From: Microbispora hainanensis
Lineage (GTDB): Bacteria > Actinomycetota > Actinomycetes > Streptosporangiales > Streptosporangiaceae
Assembly: GCF_006874475.1 (NCBI RefSeq)
Contig: NZ_VIRM01000007.1
Span: 145,271-209,270 of the forward strand
DNA length: 64,000 nt
Reading direction: 5' to 3'
The position numbers and the translations under genes are program-made. Positions 7,882-16,626 of the stretch are shown here, in pieces. Below the pieces are notes generated by a model, which ran no database searches, was not told the DNA's origin, and saw only the letters and a list, made by a program, of their open reading frames with translations. Positions within the stretch are counted from its first letter, which is position 1. Each line of letters starts with the position of its first letter.

Positions 7882-9381
7882 TCAGCCCAGGTCGCGGGCG
7901 CTGCGCAGCAACGTCGCCAGTTCGGTCACGGCGGGGTCATCGGTGCGCGCAGCCAGGCGGTCGGCCTGGTCGATCAACTCGCCGAAGCTCCACGTCCCGC
8001 TCCTCCCGGACCACCGGCCGCGCAGGTGCTCGGCGAAGTCGGCGGCCACGGCGTCCACCTGGAGACGGACGGAAGCGCTCCCCCACAGGGCCGGGGCCAG
8101 CGCGAACACGTCGACGCTCCGGTCGGCCTCGGACGGCCGCCGCGTGTCGGGGTCCAGCCAGCGCACGGTGGCGGTGGCGAGCCTGCCGTCCGCGCCCGGG
8201 CGCAGGTGCACCCGGTAGATCGCGGTGACCGAGTGGCCGGGGCCGATCTCCCCGCCGTCCTTGCTGTCGTCGCGGAAGTCCTCCGAGGTCAGCGCGCGGT
8301 TCTCATATCCGAGGAGCGCGTACGACTCGACCGCCGACGGGTTGAAGGTCACCTGCGCCTTGGCGTCCCGGGCGCGCACCTCTAGGGTGGTGGTGAGCCG
8401 TTCGGTGAACGTCTTGCGCACCTGGTCCTCGGTGGAGACGTAGACGGCCGCGCCGTCGCCCCGGTCGGCGAGCTGCTCCATGAGCTCGTCGCCGTACTCG
8501 CGGCCGACGCCCACGCACAGCAGGGTGATCTTCTTGCCGGCGTGCTCGCTCACCCGGCCGAGGATCGTCTGCCAGGCGGTCTCACCGGTGTTGGCCAGGC
8601 CGTCGGAGAGCAGGACGACGCGGTTGGTGGCGTCCTGCCTGAAGGAGCCGGCCGCCAGGCGGTAGCCGGTCTCGAGGCCGTCCGCCAGGTTGGTCGATCC
8701 CCCGGCGTTCAGCATGTCGATCGCCTCATGCAGCTCCGACCGGCGTGTCACCGCCGTCGTCTCCGCGATCACCTGGGCCTCTTCCCGGAAGGAAACGATG
8801 GACACCTGGTCGCCGGGCACGAGCTGGTCGACGAGCGTGTGCAGCGCCCGGCGCACGAGATCGAGCCGGCCGGGCTCGGCCATCGACCCGGAGACGTCGA
8901 CCACGAAGGTGAGGCTGACGGGCCGCCGCACCGACGGGTCCGGCTCGCGGGTCTGCAGGCCGACGCGCAGCAGGGCGGTCCTCTTGTCCGGCATCCTGGC
9001 CCCGTCGATGTGGACGGCGAAGCCGTCGCCCTCCGGCTCCGCGTAGTCCTGGCGGAAGGCGTTGACGAACTCCTCCGTACGCACCTGTCCCGGATCCGGC
9101 AGGCGTCCCTCCTCCAGAGCGCGGCGGGCGTAGCCGTAGGAGGCCGTGTCGACGTCGAGGGCGAAGGTCGACGGCTCCTCCGCGCTGCGCGCTCCCTCGT
9201 CCCGGTCGAGTGAGGACGGCTCTGCGCCCATGTCGTCGTGCCGGGCGGAGTCCGGGACGCCCGGCGGAGCGACCGGCGCCCGGGCTCCGGCGTCCGAGGC
9301 GGTCGGCACGCCGGAACAGGCGGTGACGAACAACAGGGCGATCATGGTCAGGGCCGCGAGGATCGGGCCGGATTTCTTCAC
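7882..9381 (-). CDS. von Willebrand A domain lipoprotein (YfbK-like)
   Basis: A 499-residue lipoprotein. The signal peptide ends LLFVTAC, a lipobox with Cys as the lipidated residue. A vWF-N-type segment (FALDVDTASYGYARRALEEG) is followed by a VWA domain whose MIDAS motif is DVSGSM, and then a YfbK-like C-terminal domain (DUF3520 type: SYALLGYENRAL, AIYRVHLRPG). Family members are cell-surface proteins whose metal site suggests protein or ligand binding; the exact role is unknown. GTG 9381 has a strong GGAGG five bases upstream and gives a clean lipoprotein signal. A frame beginning at 9450 would add 23 residues ahead of it and is rejected. Confidence 0.9.
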   Translation of the reverse strand: MKKSGPILAALTMIALLFVTACSGVPTASDAGARAPVAPPGVPDSARHDDMGAEPSSLDRDEGARSAEEPSTFALDVDTASYGYARRALEEGRLPDPGQVRTEEFVNAFRQDYAEPEGDGFAVHIDGARMPDKRTALLRVGLQTREPDPSVRRPVSLTFVVDVSGSMAEPGRLDLVRRALHTLVDQLVPGDQVSIVSFREEAQVIAETTAVTRRSELHEAIDMLNAGGSTNLADGLETGYRLAAGSFRQDATNRVVLLSDGLANTGETAWQTILGRVSEHAGKKITLLCVGVGREYGDELMEQLADRGDGAAVYVSTEDQVRKTFTERLTTTLEVRARDAKAQVTFNPSAVESYALLGYENRALTSEDFRDDSKDGGEIGPGHSVTAIYRVHLRPGADGRLATATVRWLDPDTRRPSEADRSVDVFALAPALWGSASVRLQVDAVAADFAEHLRGRWSGRSGTWSFGELIDQADRLAARTDDPAVTELATLLRSARDLG

Positions 9382-9554
9382 GTGCGCCTCCAATGTCGGT
9401 CCACCTCTAGGACGGACCCCGGACGTCCGCCGGCCGCCTCGGACATCCAAGTGAGGGCGAACCGTGCCCGCCTCGTGATCATCGAGGCCCGGTGCGTCAC
9501 CGCTGTCTCAGAAGTCACTTTCCGCATCTGTCCCGGAGCGCATACCGTGTCACA

Positions 9555-10718
9555 GTGGATCTTCGGGAGCTGAGACGGGCCAGGTTCGCGGTGTCGGTCG
9601 CCTTCGCCCTGCATGGGGCGGTGACCGGCGGCTTCGCCTCCCGCATCCCCTGGATCCAGGACCACGTCGGGGTCGGGCCGGGCGGGCTCGGGCTCGCCCT
9701 GCTCTCGCCCGCGGTCGGCTCCATCCTCGCGATGTCGACCGCGGGCCGCCTCACGCACCGGTTCGGCGTGCGGGCCGTCACCCGCCTCGCGATCGGCCTG
9801 TGGTGCCTGCTCCTCGCCCTGCCCCCGCTGGCGCCGGACCTGCCCCTGCTGTGCGCGGCGCTCCTGCTGTTCGGCGCGGTGGCCGGCGTCGCCGACGTCG
9901 CGATGAACGCCCAGGGGGTGGAGGTCGAGCAGCGGCTCGGCCGTTCGATCATGTCCGGCCTGCACGGCATGTGGAGCGTGGGGACGCTCGTGGGCGGCGG
10001 CGTGGGCACGCTGGCGGCGAGCGCCGGCCTCGACGCCCGGCTCCATCTGAGCGGCATGGCGGTGGTTCTGTTCCTCGTAGGACTGGCCGCCGGACCGCTG
10101 CTGCTCGACCTGCGGGCGGGTGAGGACGAGCCGGCCCCGCCCCCGTTCATGCTCCCGCCGCGCGGAGTGCTCGTCATCGGGCTGGTGGGCTTCTGCGCGG
10201 TGTTCGCCGAGGGCGCCGCCCAGGACTGGTGCGCCGTCTACCTCCGGCAGGTCGCGGGCGCGTCGCAGGCGGTGGGCGCCGCGGCGTACACGGCCTTCGC
10301 CTGCATGATGGCCGCGGGCCGGTTGTGCGGCGACGCCGTGGTGCGGCGGCTGGGGCCGGTGGCGACCTTGCGCGGCAGCGGGGCGCTGGCGGCGCTCGGC
10401 GGGCTGCTCGTCGTGGTCTCCCGGACTCCGGTGCCGGCGGTCGCCGGGTTCATGCTGATCGGCGTGGGGATCGCCGTGGTCGTCCCGCTGGTGTTCGCGG
10501 CGGCGGGCAACGCCGGGTCCTCGCCGAGCGAGGGCGTCGCGGGCGCGGCCACGGTGAGCTACGCGTCGGGGTTCGTCGCGCCGAGCGCCATCGGCGGGAT
10601 CGCCCAGCTGACCGGGCTTCCCGCATCGTTCGCGCTGGTCACCGTGCTGCTGCTGGCGGTCCTGCTGGGCGCGGGCAGGCTCGCGCCCCCGGCTCAGGAG
10701 GCCGTCCAGGCCGCCTGA
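9555..10718 (+). CDS. Major facilitator superfamily transporter
   Basis: A transporter of about 387 residues with twelve predicted membrane segments. The first (FAVSVAFALHGAVTGGFASR) and the loop after segment 2 (GRLTHRFGVRAVTR) follow the MFS layout. The overall sequence resembles the YbjJ-like group of drug or sugar efflux permeases; the substrate cannot be told. The start is uncertain: GTG 9555 gives a natural N-terminus, while the in-frame GTG 9492 adds 21 residues. GGAG at 9534-9537 lies rather far from 9555. The gene is divergent from the VWA lipoprotein, and its 3' end overlaps the convergent acyltransferase gene by 80 bases. Confidence 0.85.
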   Translation: MDLRELRRARFAVSVAFALHGAVTGGFASRIPWIQDHVGVGPGGLGLALLSPAVGSILAMSTAGRLTHRFGVRAVTRLAIGLWCLLLALPPLAPDLPLLCAALLLFGAVAGVADVAMNAQGVEVEQRLGRSIMSGLHGMWSVGTLVGGGVGTLAASAGLDARLHLSGMAVVLFLVGLAAGPLLLDLRAGEDEPAPPPFMLPPRGVLVIGLVGFCAVFAEGAAQDWCAVYLRQVAGASQAVGAAAYTAFACMMAAGRLCGDAVVRRLGPVATLRGSGALAALGGLLVVVSRTPVPAVAGFMLIGVGIAVVVPLVFAAAGNAGSSPSEGVAGAATVSYASGFVAPSAIGGIAQLTGLPASFALVTVLLLAVLLGAGRLAPPAQEAVQAA

Positions 10719-12093
10719 CCCCGGCCGGGCCAGCCGTACGCGTCTCTGCCGTACGCGTCCGTGCCGTACGCGTCTGTGGCGGAAGTGTTCGGGAGCGCGC
10801 CCTGCGGGCCAGGTGACGGCCCAGCGACTGGGCCGGGCGCTCGACGGCGCGATAGGTCAGCGCCGAGCAGGCGAGCACCACCCCGAGCAGCAGGACGCCC
10901 ATGGCCAGGCGTTCGGTGAGGGAGAAGCGGGCCGGGTCCGTCGTCAGCCGCCGGAGCACCTGCACGGCGAGGGGATGCAGCAGATAGACGGAGTAGCTGA
11001 TCAGGCCGAGCCCCACGAGCGCGCGCGGCATCCGCCGACGCCGCAGAAAACGGGCGGCCAGGAAGGTGGCCCAGGCCGCCGCGACGGCCGTCGACCAGCC
11101 CCAGGTGAACGCCAGCGCCTGGTCGTCGGGCATGCCCCAGCCGGGGCCGAAGGCCCACGCGGCGGCGACGGACGCGACCGGCACGCACGCCAGCGCCCAC
11201 CCGTTCCTCTTCCAGCGGAGTTGGCCCTGGTCGAGCCGGTAGAGCACGGTGCCGGCGAACATCGTCGCGAGGATGGCCAGGCTCTCCCACGCCCCGACCC
11301 GGCTGTTGGCGCCGAGCAGCACGAGGGCCAGCACGGCGGCGGCCGCGGTGCCCCACACGCGCAGCCGTCCGCGAGAGGCCAGCGACGCGGCCGCCGCGAG
11401 CAGCACGACCGCCGCGATCACCACGACCTGGGCGGTGCCGGCGCCCCGCGACAGCGCGCCCGCCGGGAGCAGTCCGCCCACGGTGACGGCCGCCGCGGCG
11501 AACGCGATCATGCCGACGGCACTTACCCGGTGCATGCCATTGCGGTGCGTGCCCGCCACCACGAACAGCGCCGTCACGAGCAGGTAGAAGACCATCTCGT
11601 ACGACAGCGTCCAGAACACGTTGACGACGCTGACCACCTGGAGGAGGTCCTGCAGCATGGTCAGATGCGCCAGTGCCGAGATGCCCGGATTGTCGGCCAA
11701 CTGGTCCGGCAGCGTCGCGTACACGCCCACCGCGCCGAACACCGTCCCGGCCGCCGCGGCGACGAGCCACAGGGGATAGAGGCGGAAGAGCCGGGTGATC
11801 CAGAACCCGCCGACGCTGCCGCGCCGTTCCAGCGAGACCGGAACCACGTAGCCGCTGACGAGGAAGAACACGAGCACGCCATACTGGCCGAAGTTGAACC
11901 ACTGGCCCGCGCCCGCGCGCACCTCGGGAAACAGGCCGTCGAGGCAGTGCTCGAACACCACGACGAGCGCGGCGACGCCGCGTAACGCGTCCAGCCATCC
12001 CTGCCGCGGCGACTGCGGCGACGGTTGCGACCGTGCGGGTGACGCCTCCTCCCTGAGACCGGTCCGGTTCGTTTCCACTGAATCGACGAACAT
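10639..12093 (-). CDS. Acyltransferase 3 (OafA/YrhL-like) membrane protein
   Basis: A 484-residue integral membrane acyltransferase with about ten membrane segments. The conserved family opening is visible (GWLDALRGVAALVVVFEH), with the catalytic-type His in FEHCLDG, followed by FFLVSGYVVPVSLERRG. Such enzymes transfer acetyl or other acyl groups to surface glycans or secondary metabolites. The substrate is not evident, and no glycan genes are adjacent. ATG 12093 was chosen; a TTG at 12114 adds seven residues and starts with a TTGACC-like sequence. The C-terminal tail contains a five-residue repeat (TRTAR, TRTAE, TRTAG) encoded by a tandem DNA repeat and overlaps the end of the MFS gene. Confidence 0.88.
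   Translation of the reverse strand: MFVDSVETNRTGLREEASPARSQPSPQSPRQGWLDALRGVAALVVVFEHCLDGLFPEVRAGAGQWFNFGQYGVLVFFLVSGYVVPVSLERRGSVGGFWITRLFRLYPLWLVAAAAGTVFGAVGVYATLPDQLADNPGISALAHLTMLQDLLQVVSVVNVFWTLSYEMVFYLLVTALFVVAGTHRNGMHRVSAVGMIAFAAAAVTVGGLLPAGALSRGAGTAQVVVIAAVVLLAAAASLASRGRLRVWGTAAAAVLALVLLGANSRVGAWESLAILATMFAGTVLYRLDQGQLRWKRNGWALACVPVASVAAAWAFGPGWGMPDDQALAFTWGWSTAVAAAWATFLAARFLRRRRMPRALVGLGLISYSVYLLHPLAVQVLRRLTTDPARFSLTERLAMGVLLLGVVLACSALTYRAVERPAQSLGRHLARRARSRTLPPQTRTARTRTAETRTAGPAGVRRPGRPPEPGARACPRPAGPPAAAR
10733..10777. repeat. Three 15-base tandem repeats in acyltransferase tail
   Basis: The unit GCCGTACGCGTCTCT recurs at 10733, 10748 and 10763 with changes only in the last positions. 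It is in frame on the minus strand, adding Thr-Arg-Thr-Ala-x repeats to the disordered C-terminus of the acyltransferase. It probably arose by slippage. Confidence 0.85.
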
Positions 12094-12293
12094 CCGGTCA
12101 GGGTAGGGGGTCAACCTGGATGAATCGTAAAGGCTCCCTGAACGCGGCCGCGCTCAGGGAGCGTTCACGTGCCTCTATGCCAGATTCGCCTGCCCTCGTA
12201 CGTGCGGCCCCAGCGGTCGTGAAGGCCCAGTCCTGGCCGGGTCGCGTGGATCTTGGTCCGGGTGCTCACCGACGCCTGCCAGTACGCGGACGA

Positions 12294-12971
12294 CTACAAG
12301 CCGGTCTCCTCGGCAGGTGCGGAGTCACCGGCGGCGGCTGCGGCGCGGGGCAGGACCCGCAGAACGGCCTCGCGAGACCCGGCGACCCGCAGGCCCTGCT
12401 CCTCGGCGTCGGCGAGGCCGAGGCCGCCGCTGAGGAGGGCGAGGACGCGCGGCGGCGGGCCGGTGACGGTGGCGTCGGCGTCCGGGTCGGCGCCCAGGCG
12501 CATCGAGACCCGGCCGGCGTCGGCGTCGATCACCACACTCTGGTCTCCGGCGTGGATCTGGATCGACGACGCGGGCCGGTCGGGCTCGTGGTCGGCGAGG
12601 AACATCCGTACGGGCAGGCGCAGCCACTGGCCGCGGAAGGCGTCCTGGGGCCGGTGGTCGCGCATCAGGGGTACGCCCCAGCGGCCGAGCGCGTCGATCA
12701 CCGGCGCCAGATCGGCGCCGCGATCGGTGAGCCGGAACAGGGTGGTGGCGATCGGCGGCGGAGCGTCCTCGCGTTCCACGAGACCGGCGGCCTCCAGCTC
12801 GCGCAGGCGGTCGGCGAGAAGGTTGGTGGCGATCCCCGGCAGCCCGGACCGCAGGTCGGTGTAGCGGCACGGGCCACGGGACAGGAGCTCGCGCACGATC
12901 AGCAACGTCCACCGGTCTCCGACGACGTCGAGTGCTTTGGCCACGGAGCAGTACTGACCATAGGAGCGCAT
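12294..12971 (-). CDS. HxlR-family transcriptional regulator with C-terminal sterol-carrier-like domain
   Basis: A 225-residue regulator. The winged-helix HxlR domain (about residues 1-95) starts with the family signature YGQYCSVAKALDVVGDRWTLLIVREL; Cys8 is typical of redox- or ligand-responsive members. The C-terminal 100 or so residues resemble the SCP2-like domain that many actinobacterial HxlR proteins carry (SSIQIHAGDQSVVIDADAG). ATG 12971 was preferred over GTG 12977, two codons earlier. It is divergent from the small membrane protein/metallo-hydrolase pair at 13049, separated by 77 bases that contain an inverted repeat, so it probably controls them and itself. Confidence 0.9.
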   Translation of the reverse strand: MRSYGQYCSVAKALDVVGDRWTLLIVRELLSRGPCRYTDLRSGLPGIATNLLADRLRELEAAGLVEREDAPPPIATTLFRLTDRGADLAPVIDALGRWGVPLMRDHRPQDAFRGQWLRLPVRMFLADHEPDRPASSIQIHAGDQSVVIDADAGRVSMRLGADPDADATVTGPPPRVLALLSGGLGLADAEEQGLRVAGSREAVLRVLPRAAAAAGDSAPAEETGL

Positions 12972-13001
12972 GACCACAGCCTACCAAGCAACTTGAAACT
13001 A

Positions 13002-13049
13002 TCACGCACTCGCTTGACTTTTTTGTCTAAGAACTTTAGAAGTGCGTCA
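13002..13049 (+). promoter_or_regulatory. Divergent promoter with inverted repeat; possible leaderless start
   Basis: TTGACT (13014-13019) and TTAGAA (13036-13041) form a -35/-10-like pair with 16 bases between them. The predicted start of transcription then falls at the ATG of the next gene (13049), suggesting a leaderless transcript. Inverted copies ACGCACT (13004-13010) and AGTGCGT (13041-13047) flank the promoter and could be the HxlR operator. This is inference from sequence pattern. Confidence 0.4.
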
Positions 13050-13258
13050 TGACCAATCTCAAAAGGCGGGCGGGTGCGAGCGCGTCTCCCGGCCCGCCCC
13101 CCTCGACCCCGCCCTCCTCGACCCCGCCGCCCGCAACCGTGATGGGCGCTCACGACGACGTCGGCTGGTTCATGATCGCCTCGGCGGTCGGCGCCGCCCT
13201 CGCCCTCGCATTCATCCGGCGCCCCGGCGGCGCGGGTTCTCTCGGAGGTTCCCGATGA
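13049..13258 (+). CDS. 69-residue single-span membrane protein
   Basis: A small protein with a Pro/Ser/Thr-rich N-terminal half (PGPPPSTPPSSTPPP), one hydrophobic segment (VGWFMIASAVGAALALAFI) and a short basic Gly-rich end. Its stop codon overlaps the ATG of the metallo-hydrolase (ATGA at 13255-13258), and the hydrolase's GGAGG lies inside this gene, so translation is coupled. I recognise no family. It may be a membrane tether or leader for the hydrolase. Reality is supported by the coupling and by the promoter just upstream, but the composition leaves room for doubt. Confidence 0.55.
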   Translation: MTNLKRRAGASASPGPPPSTPPSSTPPPATVMGAHDDVGWFMIASAVGAALALAFIRRPGGAGSLGGSR

Positions 13259-14922
13259 ACGAAGAGATCGCGGCGCTCTCCCGGGTCGCCACGTGGCCGG
13301 ACGCCGACCGGCGCGTCAGGATCGTGCTGGCCGCTCAGTTCACGGCAGCCGGCCTCGACGCGGAGGGGTTCCGGTTCTTCGCGGAGCTGTCGTCACGGAC
13401 GCCGGGCGAGGGGCTGCTGCTGGCGCTCGCCGGCGCCTTCCAGTCCCGGTTGGACGGCCAGGCCGAGGCGGCGATCGCCAAGCTCGACGCCGCCACCGAG
13501 CTGGACCTCGGGCTCCCCCACTACTACCGCGGGATCTCCCTGGCCGGCCTGCCCGGGTGCGCGGGACGGCCGGAGACCGTGGTCGCGGATCTGGAGTTCG
13601 TCCTCATGGTCGGGGACCAGTTCCCGCCGGGCTTCATGCGGCCCGTCCACGCGGCGCTGTCACACGCGTACGAGCTGCTCGGGCGCGTTGAGGACGCCGC
13701 GCGGGCCCGCGTCCGGGGCGGACACCTGATCACCGACTACTGGGCGAATCCCCGGGACGGGTTCCGTTTCGTCCCCCCGCGCCTGGTCGAGCACGCTCCG
13801 GGCGTCCACGTCGCGCAGGGCTACGACTTCGCCGACGTCGGCTTCGTCGTCACCGGCACGGGTGTGGTAGCCGTCGACGCCGCCAGTACGCCCAGGCACG
13901 CGGCCGCGGCGCTCCGCGCGCTCCGCGAGATCACCGAGCTGCCCGTCACCCACGTGATCCTCACGCATGCCCATCTGGACCATGTCGGCGGCCTCGACGC
14001 CCTCACGGCCGACGGCGCCGTGGTCATCGCCCAGGCGAACTTCCCCCGCGAGCTCGCGCTGCAGAACTCCGGCCCGCCGCCACTGGGCTACTACCTTCCG
14101 CGAGGCCACGGCCGTCAGGCCCACGTCGCCCCCGGCCTGCTGGTGAACGCCGTGGAGAAGCTGACCGTCGGCGGAGTGGACGTCACGCTCATCCCGATCG
14201 CCGGAGGGGAGACCGACGACGGGCTGGTCGTCCACCTCCCGGGCCTGGACGTGGCCTTCGTCGGCGACATGTGCATGCCCTATCTCGGCTCGCCGACCCT
14301 CGCGGAGGGCTCCCCGCAGGGCCTGTTCGACGCCATGCGGACGGTCATGGACCTGCGGCCGCGCACGCTCGTCCACGGGCACCCGGCGCTGACTGAGAAC
14401 TTCCCCGTCGAGGCGTTCCCCGGCCTGCTGGCCGCACTGCGCGACCTGGAGCGGATCACCGTCGCCGCGATCTCGGACGGTCTGACGCTCGCCGAGATCC
14501 TGCGGCTCGGCCATCTGCCCGACGTCCTCCGGGACCATCCCGCGGCGGTCATGCCCTACCTGGTCACCCGCGACACCTTCGTCCAGCGGGTGCACCGCCT
14601 GCGGACCGGCTACTGGCACCACAGCGGCGAGGGCGTCGAGCAGTTCACCTCCGCCGAGCTGTCGGCCGCGCTCGACCTGCTGGGCGGCCGGAGCGCGGCG
14701 GCCTTCGCCACGGCGGGGCTGGAGCTCGCGCGGCGCGGCGAGCATCCGCTGGCCCTGCACCTCGTCGACCTGGGGCTGCTCAGCCATCCCGGCGCTCCCG
14801 AGCTCGCCGGCCTGCGGCAGAGCCTGCTGGAGTCGATGGTCGCGCGCACCCAGCTGCTCAACCCGTTCAAGTTCATGCACTACGCCTCACGCGCCGGCCT
14901 CGAACTGGACCCGCCCGGGTGA
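13255..14922 (+). CDS. Metallo-beta-lactamase-fold hydrolase, alkyl-sulfatase-like
   Basis: A 555-residue protein. The N-terminal 170 or so residues are helical and TPR-like. The MBL fold follows (about residues 180-430) with the zinc motif THAHLDHVGG (His238, His240, Asp242, His243) and later His-containing VHGHPAL. The C-terminal part (about residues 460-550: SAALDLLGGR, GEHPLALHLVDLGLL, SRAGLEL) resembles the dimerisation domain of SdsA1-type alkyl sulfatases. Those enzymes cleave sulfate esters of long-chain alcohols. No export signal is visible. ATG 13255 has a strong GGAGG at 13244-13248. Substrate assignment is by homology pattern only; another hydrolytic activity is possible. Confidence 0.82.
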   Translation: MNEEIAALSRVATWPDADRRVRIVLAAQFTAAGLDAEGFRFFAELSSRTPGEGLLLALAGAFQSRLDGQAEAAIAKLDAATELDLGLPHYYRGISLAGLPGCAGRPETVVADLEFVLMVGDQFPPGFMRPVHAALSHAYELLGRVEDAARARVRGGHLITDYWANPRDGFRFVPPRLVEHAPGVHVAQGYDFADVGFVVTGTGVVAVDAASTPRHAAAALRALREITELPVTHVILTHAHLDHVGGLDALTADGAVVIAQANFPRELALQNSGPPPLGYYLPRGHGRQAHVAPGLLVNAVEKLTVGGVDVTLIPIAGGETDDGLVVHLPGLDVAFVGDMCMPYLGSPTLAEGSPQGLFDAMRTVMDLRPRTLVHGHPALTENFPVEAFPGLLAALRDLERITVAAISDGLTLAEILRLGHLPDVLRDHPAAVMPYLVTRDTFVQRVHRLRTGYWHHSGEGVEQFTSAELSAALDLLGGRSAAAFATAGLELARRGEHPLALHLVDLGLLSHPGAPELAGLRQSLLESMVARTQLLNPFKFMHYASRAGLELDPPG

Positions 14923-14945
14923 CGGGCGTCGCGACGCCGCCTCGT

Positions 14946-14954
14946 GAAAGTTTC
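14946..14954. promoter_or_regulatory. GAAAGTTTC palindrome upstream of the GH43 gene
   Basis: The 9-base palindrome GAAAGTTTC lies 185 bases before the secreted glycosidase. Similar CGAA-N-TTCG-type boxes are bound by LacI-family repressors of polysaccharide genes in actinobacteria (for example BxlR). No LacI regulator is in the window, so the assignment is tentative. Confidence 0.35.
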
Positions 14955-15138
14955 GGCTCTTCCGGCCCCGGCGGGCGGCCTGGGCCGAGGTCGTCGCGTA
15001 CGGGCCGCCAGGCGGGCGGGCCGGGTCTTGATCGCGTTGCCGGATCGTGTCTAGGGTCCGGGGAGCCCCGAAGCCGAAGATCGGCACTCCGTCCCCCGTG
15101 GCCACGTGACGCCCGTCCATCCCCCAGGTGAGGCACCC

Positions 15139-16533
15139 ATGAGACGCATCCGCGCGTGGTTCACGGCGCTCGGCACGACCATCCTGCTGATCGCCGGGCT
15201 GTTCACGCCCGCCCCGGGGTTCGCCGCCGCCGTGACGCTCCATCCCGGCGTCATGTGGTACGACACGGCGGGCAACCGGCTGCAGGCGCACGGCGCCGGG
15301 TTCTTCAAGGTCGGCTCGACGTACTACATGGTGGGCGAGGACAAGAGCGCCGGCGCCACGTTCACGGCGGTCGCCTGCTACTCCTCCACGGACCTGGCCA
15401 CCTGGACCCGGGTGGGCAACGCGCTGAGCCGCCAGGGCAGCGGCGACCTCGCCGCCGGGCGGATCGTGGAACGGCCGAAGGTGATCTACAATTCGGCGAC
15501 CGGCCAGTACGTCATGTGGGTGCACATCGACAACTCCTCCTACAGCGACGCGCGGGCGGGCGTGGCCACCAGCCCGACGCCGTGCGGGCCGTACACCTAC
15601 CGCGGCTCCTCGCGTCCGCTGGGATTCGAGAGCCGGGATCTGGGCCTGTTCAAGGACGACGACGGCACGGCCTATCTGCTGACCGAGGACCGCAGCCACG
15701 GCCTGCGCGTCGACCGGCTCTCCGCGGACTACACCCAGGCGGTGAGCACGACGGCGGTGCTCGCCGACCTGGAGTCTCCGGCGATGGTCAAGGTGAACGG
15801 ACGATACTTCCTGTTCGCCTCGCACCTGACCGGCTGGTCCACCAACGACAACGCCTACGCCACCGCGACCTCCCTGTCCGGGCCGTGGAGCGGATTCACC
15901 ACGTTCGCCCCCTCCGGCAGCCGCACGTTCGACTCCCAGACCTCCTCCGTCGTGCCGGTGACAGGTTCGTCGGGCACCACGTACCTCTACGTCGGCGACC
16001 GGTGGAACCCGAACGACCTCAACAGCTCGACGCCCGTGTGGCTGCCGCTCACGATCAGCGGCTCCACCGCCTCGATGAACGCGTTCTACGACTCCTGGAC
16101 CATCGACGCGGAGACCGGCACCTGGGCGGCCCCGCAGGCCCCGCAGAGCTTCACGCTCGTCGGCGCCCAGTCGGGGCGCTGCCTCGACGTCGCCGGCGGC
16201 GCCGCGACCAACGGCTCGACCGTGCAGATCTACGACTGCCACGGCGGCGCCAACCAGAAGTGGTCCCTCACCTCCTCCGGGGAGTTGCGCACGTTCGGCG
16301 GGACGAAGTGCCTGGACGTGTTCGACCAGCGGACCACGGCGGGCGGGACGGTGGGCATCTGGGACTGCAACGGCGGCGCCAACCAGAAGTGGACGGTCAA
16401 CTCCACCGGCACCGTCGTCGGCGTCCAGTCCGGCCTGTGCCTGGACGTGAACGGCAACCAGACGGCCAACGGCGCCAAGGTGCAGACGTGGACCTGCAAC
16501 GGCGGCGCGAACCAGCGCTGGACCCGCGGCTGA
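15139..16533 (+). CDS. Secreted GH43-type galactosidase-like enzyme with ricin (CBM13) module
   Basis: A 464-residue exported enzyme. The signal peptide is about 30 residues (ends GFAAA). A five-bladed propeller glycosidase domain (about residues 35-330) begins MWYDTAGNRLQAHGAGFFK, a pattern seen in GH43 subfamily 24 exo-beta-1,3-galactanases, which trim galactan side chains. The C-terminal 130 residues form a beta-trefoil with three repeats carrying CLDV and NGGANQ(K/R)W, the carbohydrate-binding QxW signature. ATG 15139 has AGGTGAGG just upstream. The gene is monocistronic, ended by a hairpin at 16587-16621. The exact substrate is inference; arabinogalactan-type plant polymers are likely. 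Confidence 0.87.
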   Translation: MRRIRAWFTALGTTILLIAGLFTPAPGFAAAVTLHPGVMWYDTAGNRLQAHGAGFFKVGSTYYMVGEDKSAGATFTAVACYSSTDLATWTRVGNALSRQGSGDLAAGRIVERPKVIYNSATGQYVMWVHIDNSSYSDARAGVATSPTPCGPYTYRGSSRPLGFESRDLGLFKDDDGTAYLLTEDRSHGLRVDRLSADYTQAVSTTAVLADLESPAMVKVNGRYFLFASHLTGWSTNDNAYATATSLSGPWSGFTTFAPSGSRTFDSQTSSVVPVTGSSGTTYLYVGDRWNPNDLNSSTPVWLPLTISGSTASMNAFYDSWTIDAETGTWAAPQAPQSFTLVGAQSGRCLDVAGGAATNGSTVQIYDCHGGANQKWSLTSSGELRTFGGTKCLDVFDQRTTAGGTVGIWDCNGGANQKWTVNSTGTVVGVQSGLCLDVNGNQTANGAKVQTWTCNGGANQRWTRG

Positions 16534-16586
16534 GGCTCCGGCGCTGTCGGCGACCAGCGCGGTCCCGGTGACGTACGTGCTTGGGT

Positions 16587-16621
16587 CCCGCGGTTCCCCG
16601 CCGTCGGCGGGGAACCGCGGG
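16587..16621. terminator. Hairpin terminator between convergent genes
   Basis: Perfect 16-base arms, CCCGCGGTTCCCCGCC and its complement, are separated by the 3-base loop GTC. The hairpin lies between the convergent glycosidase gene and the sugar operon, so it can serve both. Confidence 0.88.
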
Positions 16622-16626
16622 GCCGG

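Noticed and set aside
12240..12300. Possible gene remnant reading VRVLTDACQYADDYK on the plus strand
   Set aside because: Only about 20 codons look protein-like, I cannot assign a family, and the frame runs directly into the antisense of the HxlR gene.
13255..14922. Beta-lactamase
   Set aside because: The zinc motif is shared by the whole MBL superfamily; the C-terminal domain and length point to the alkyl-sulfatase branch, and there is no export signal.
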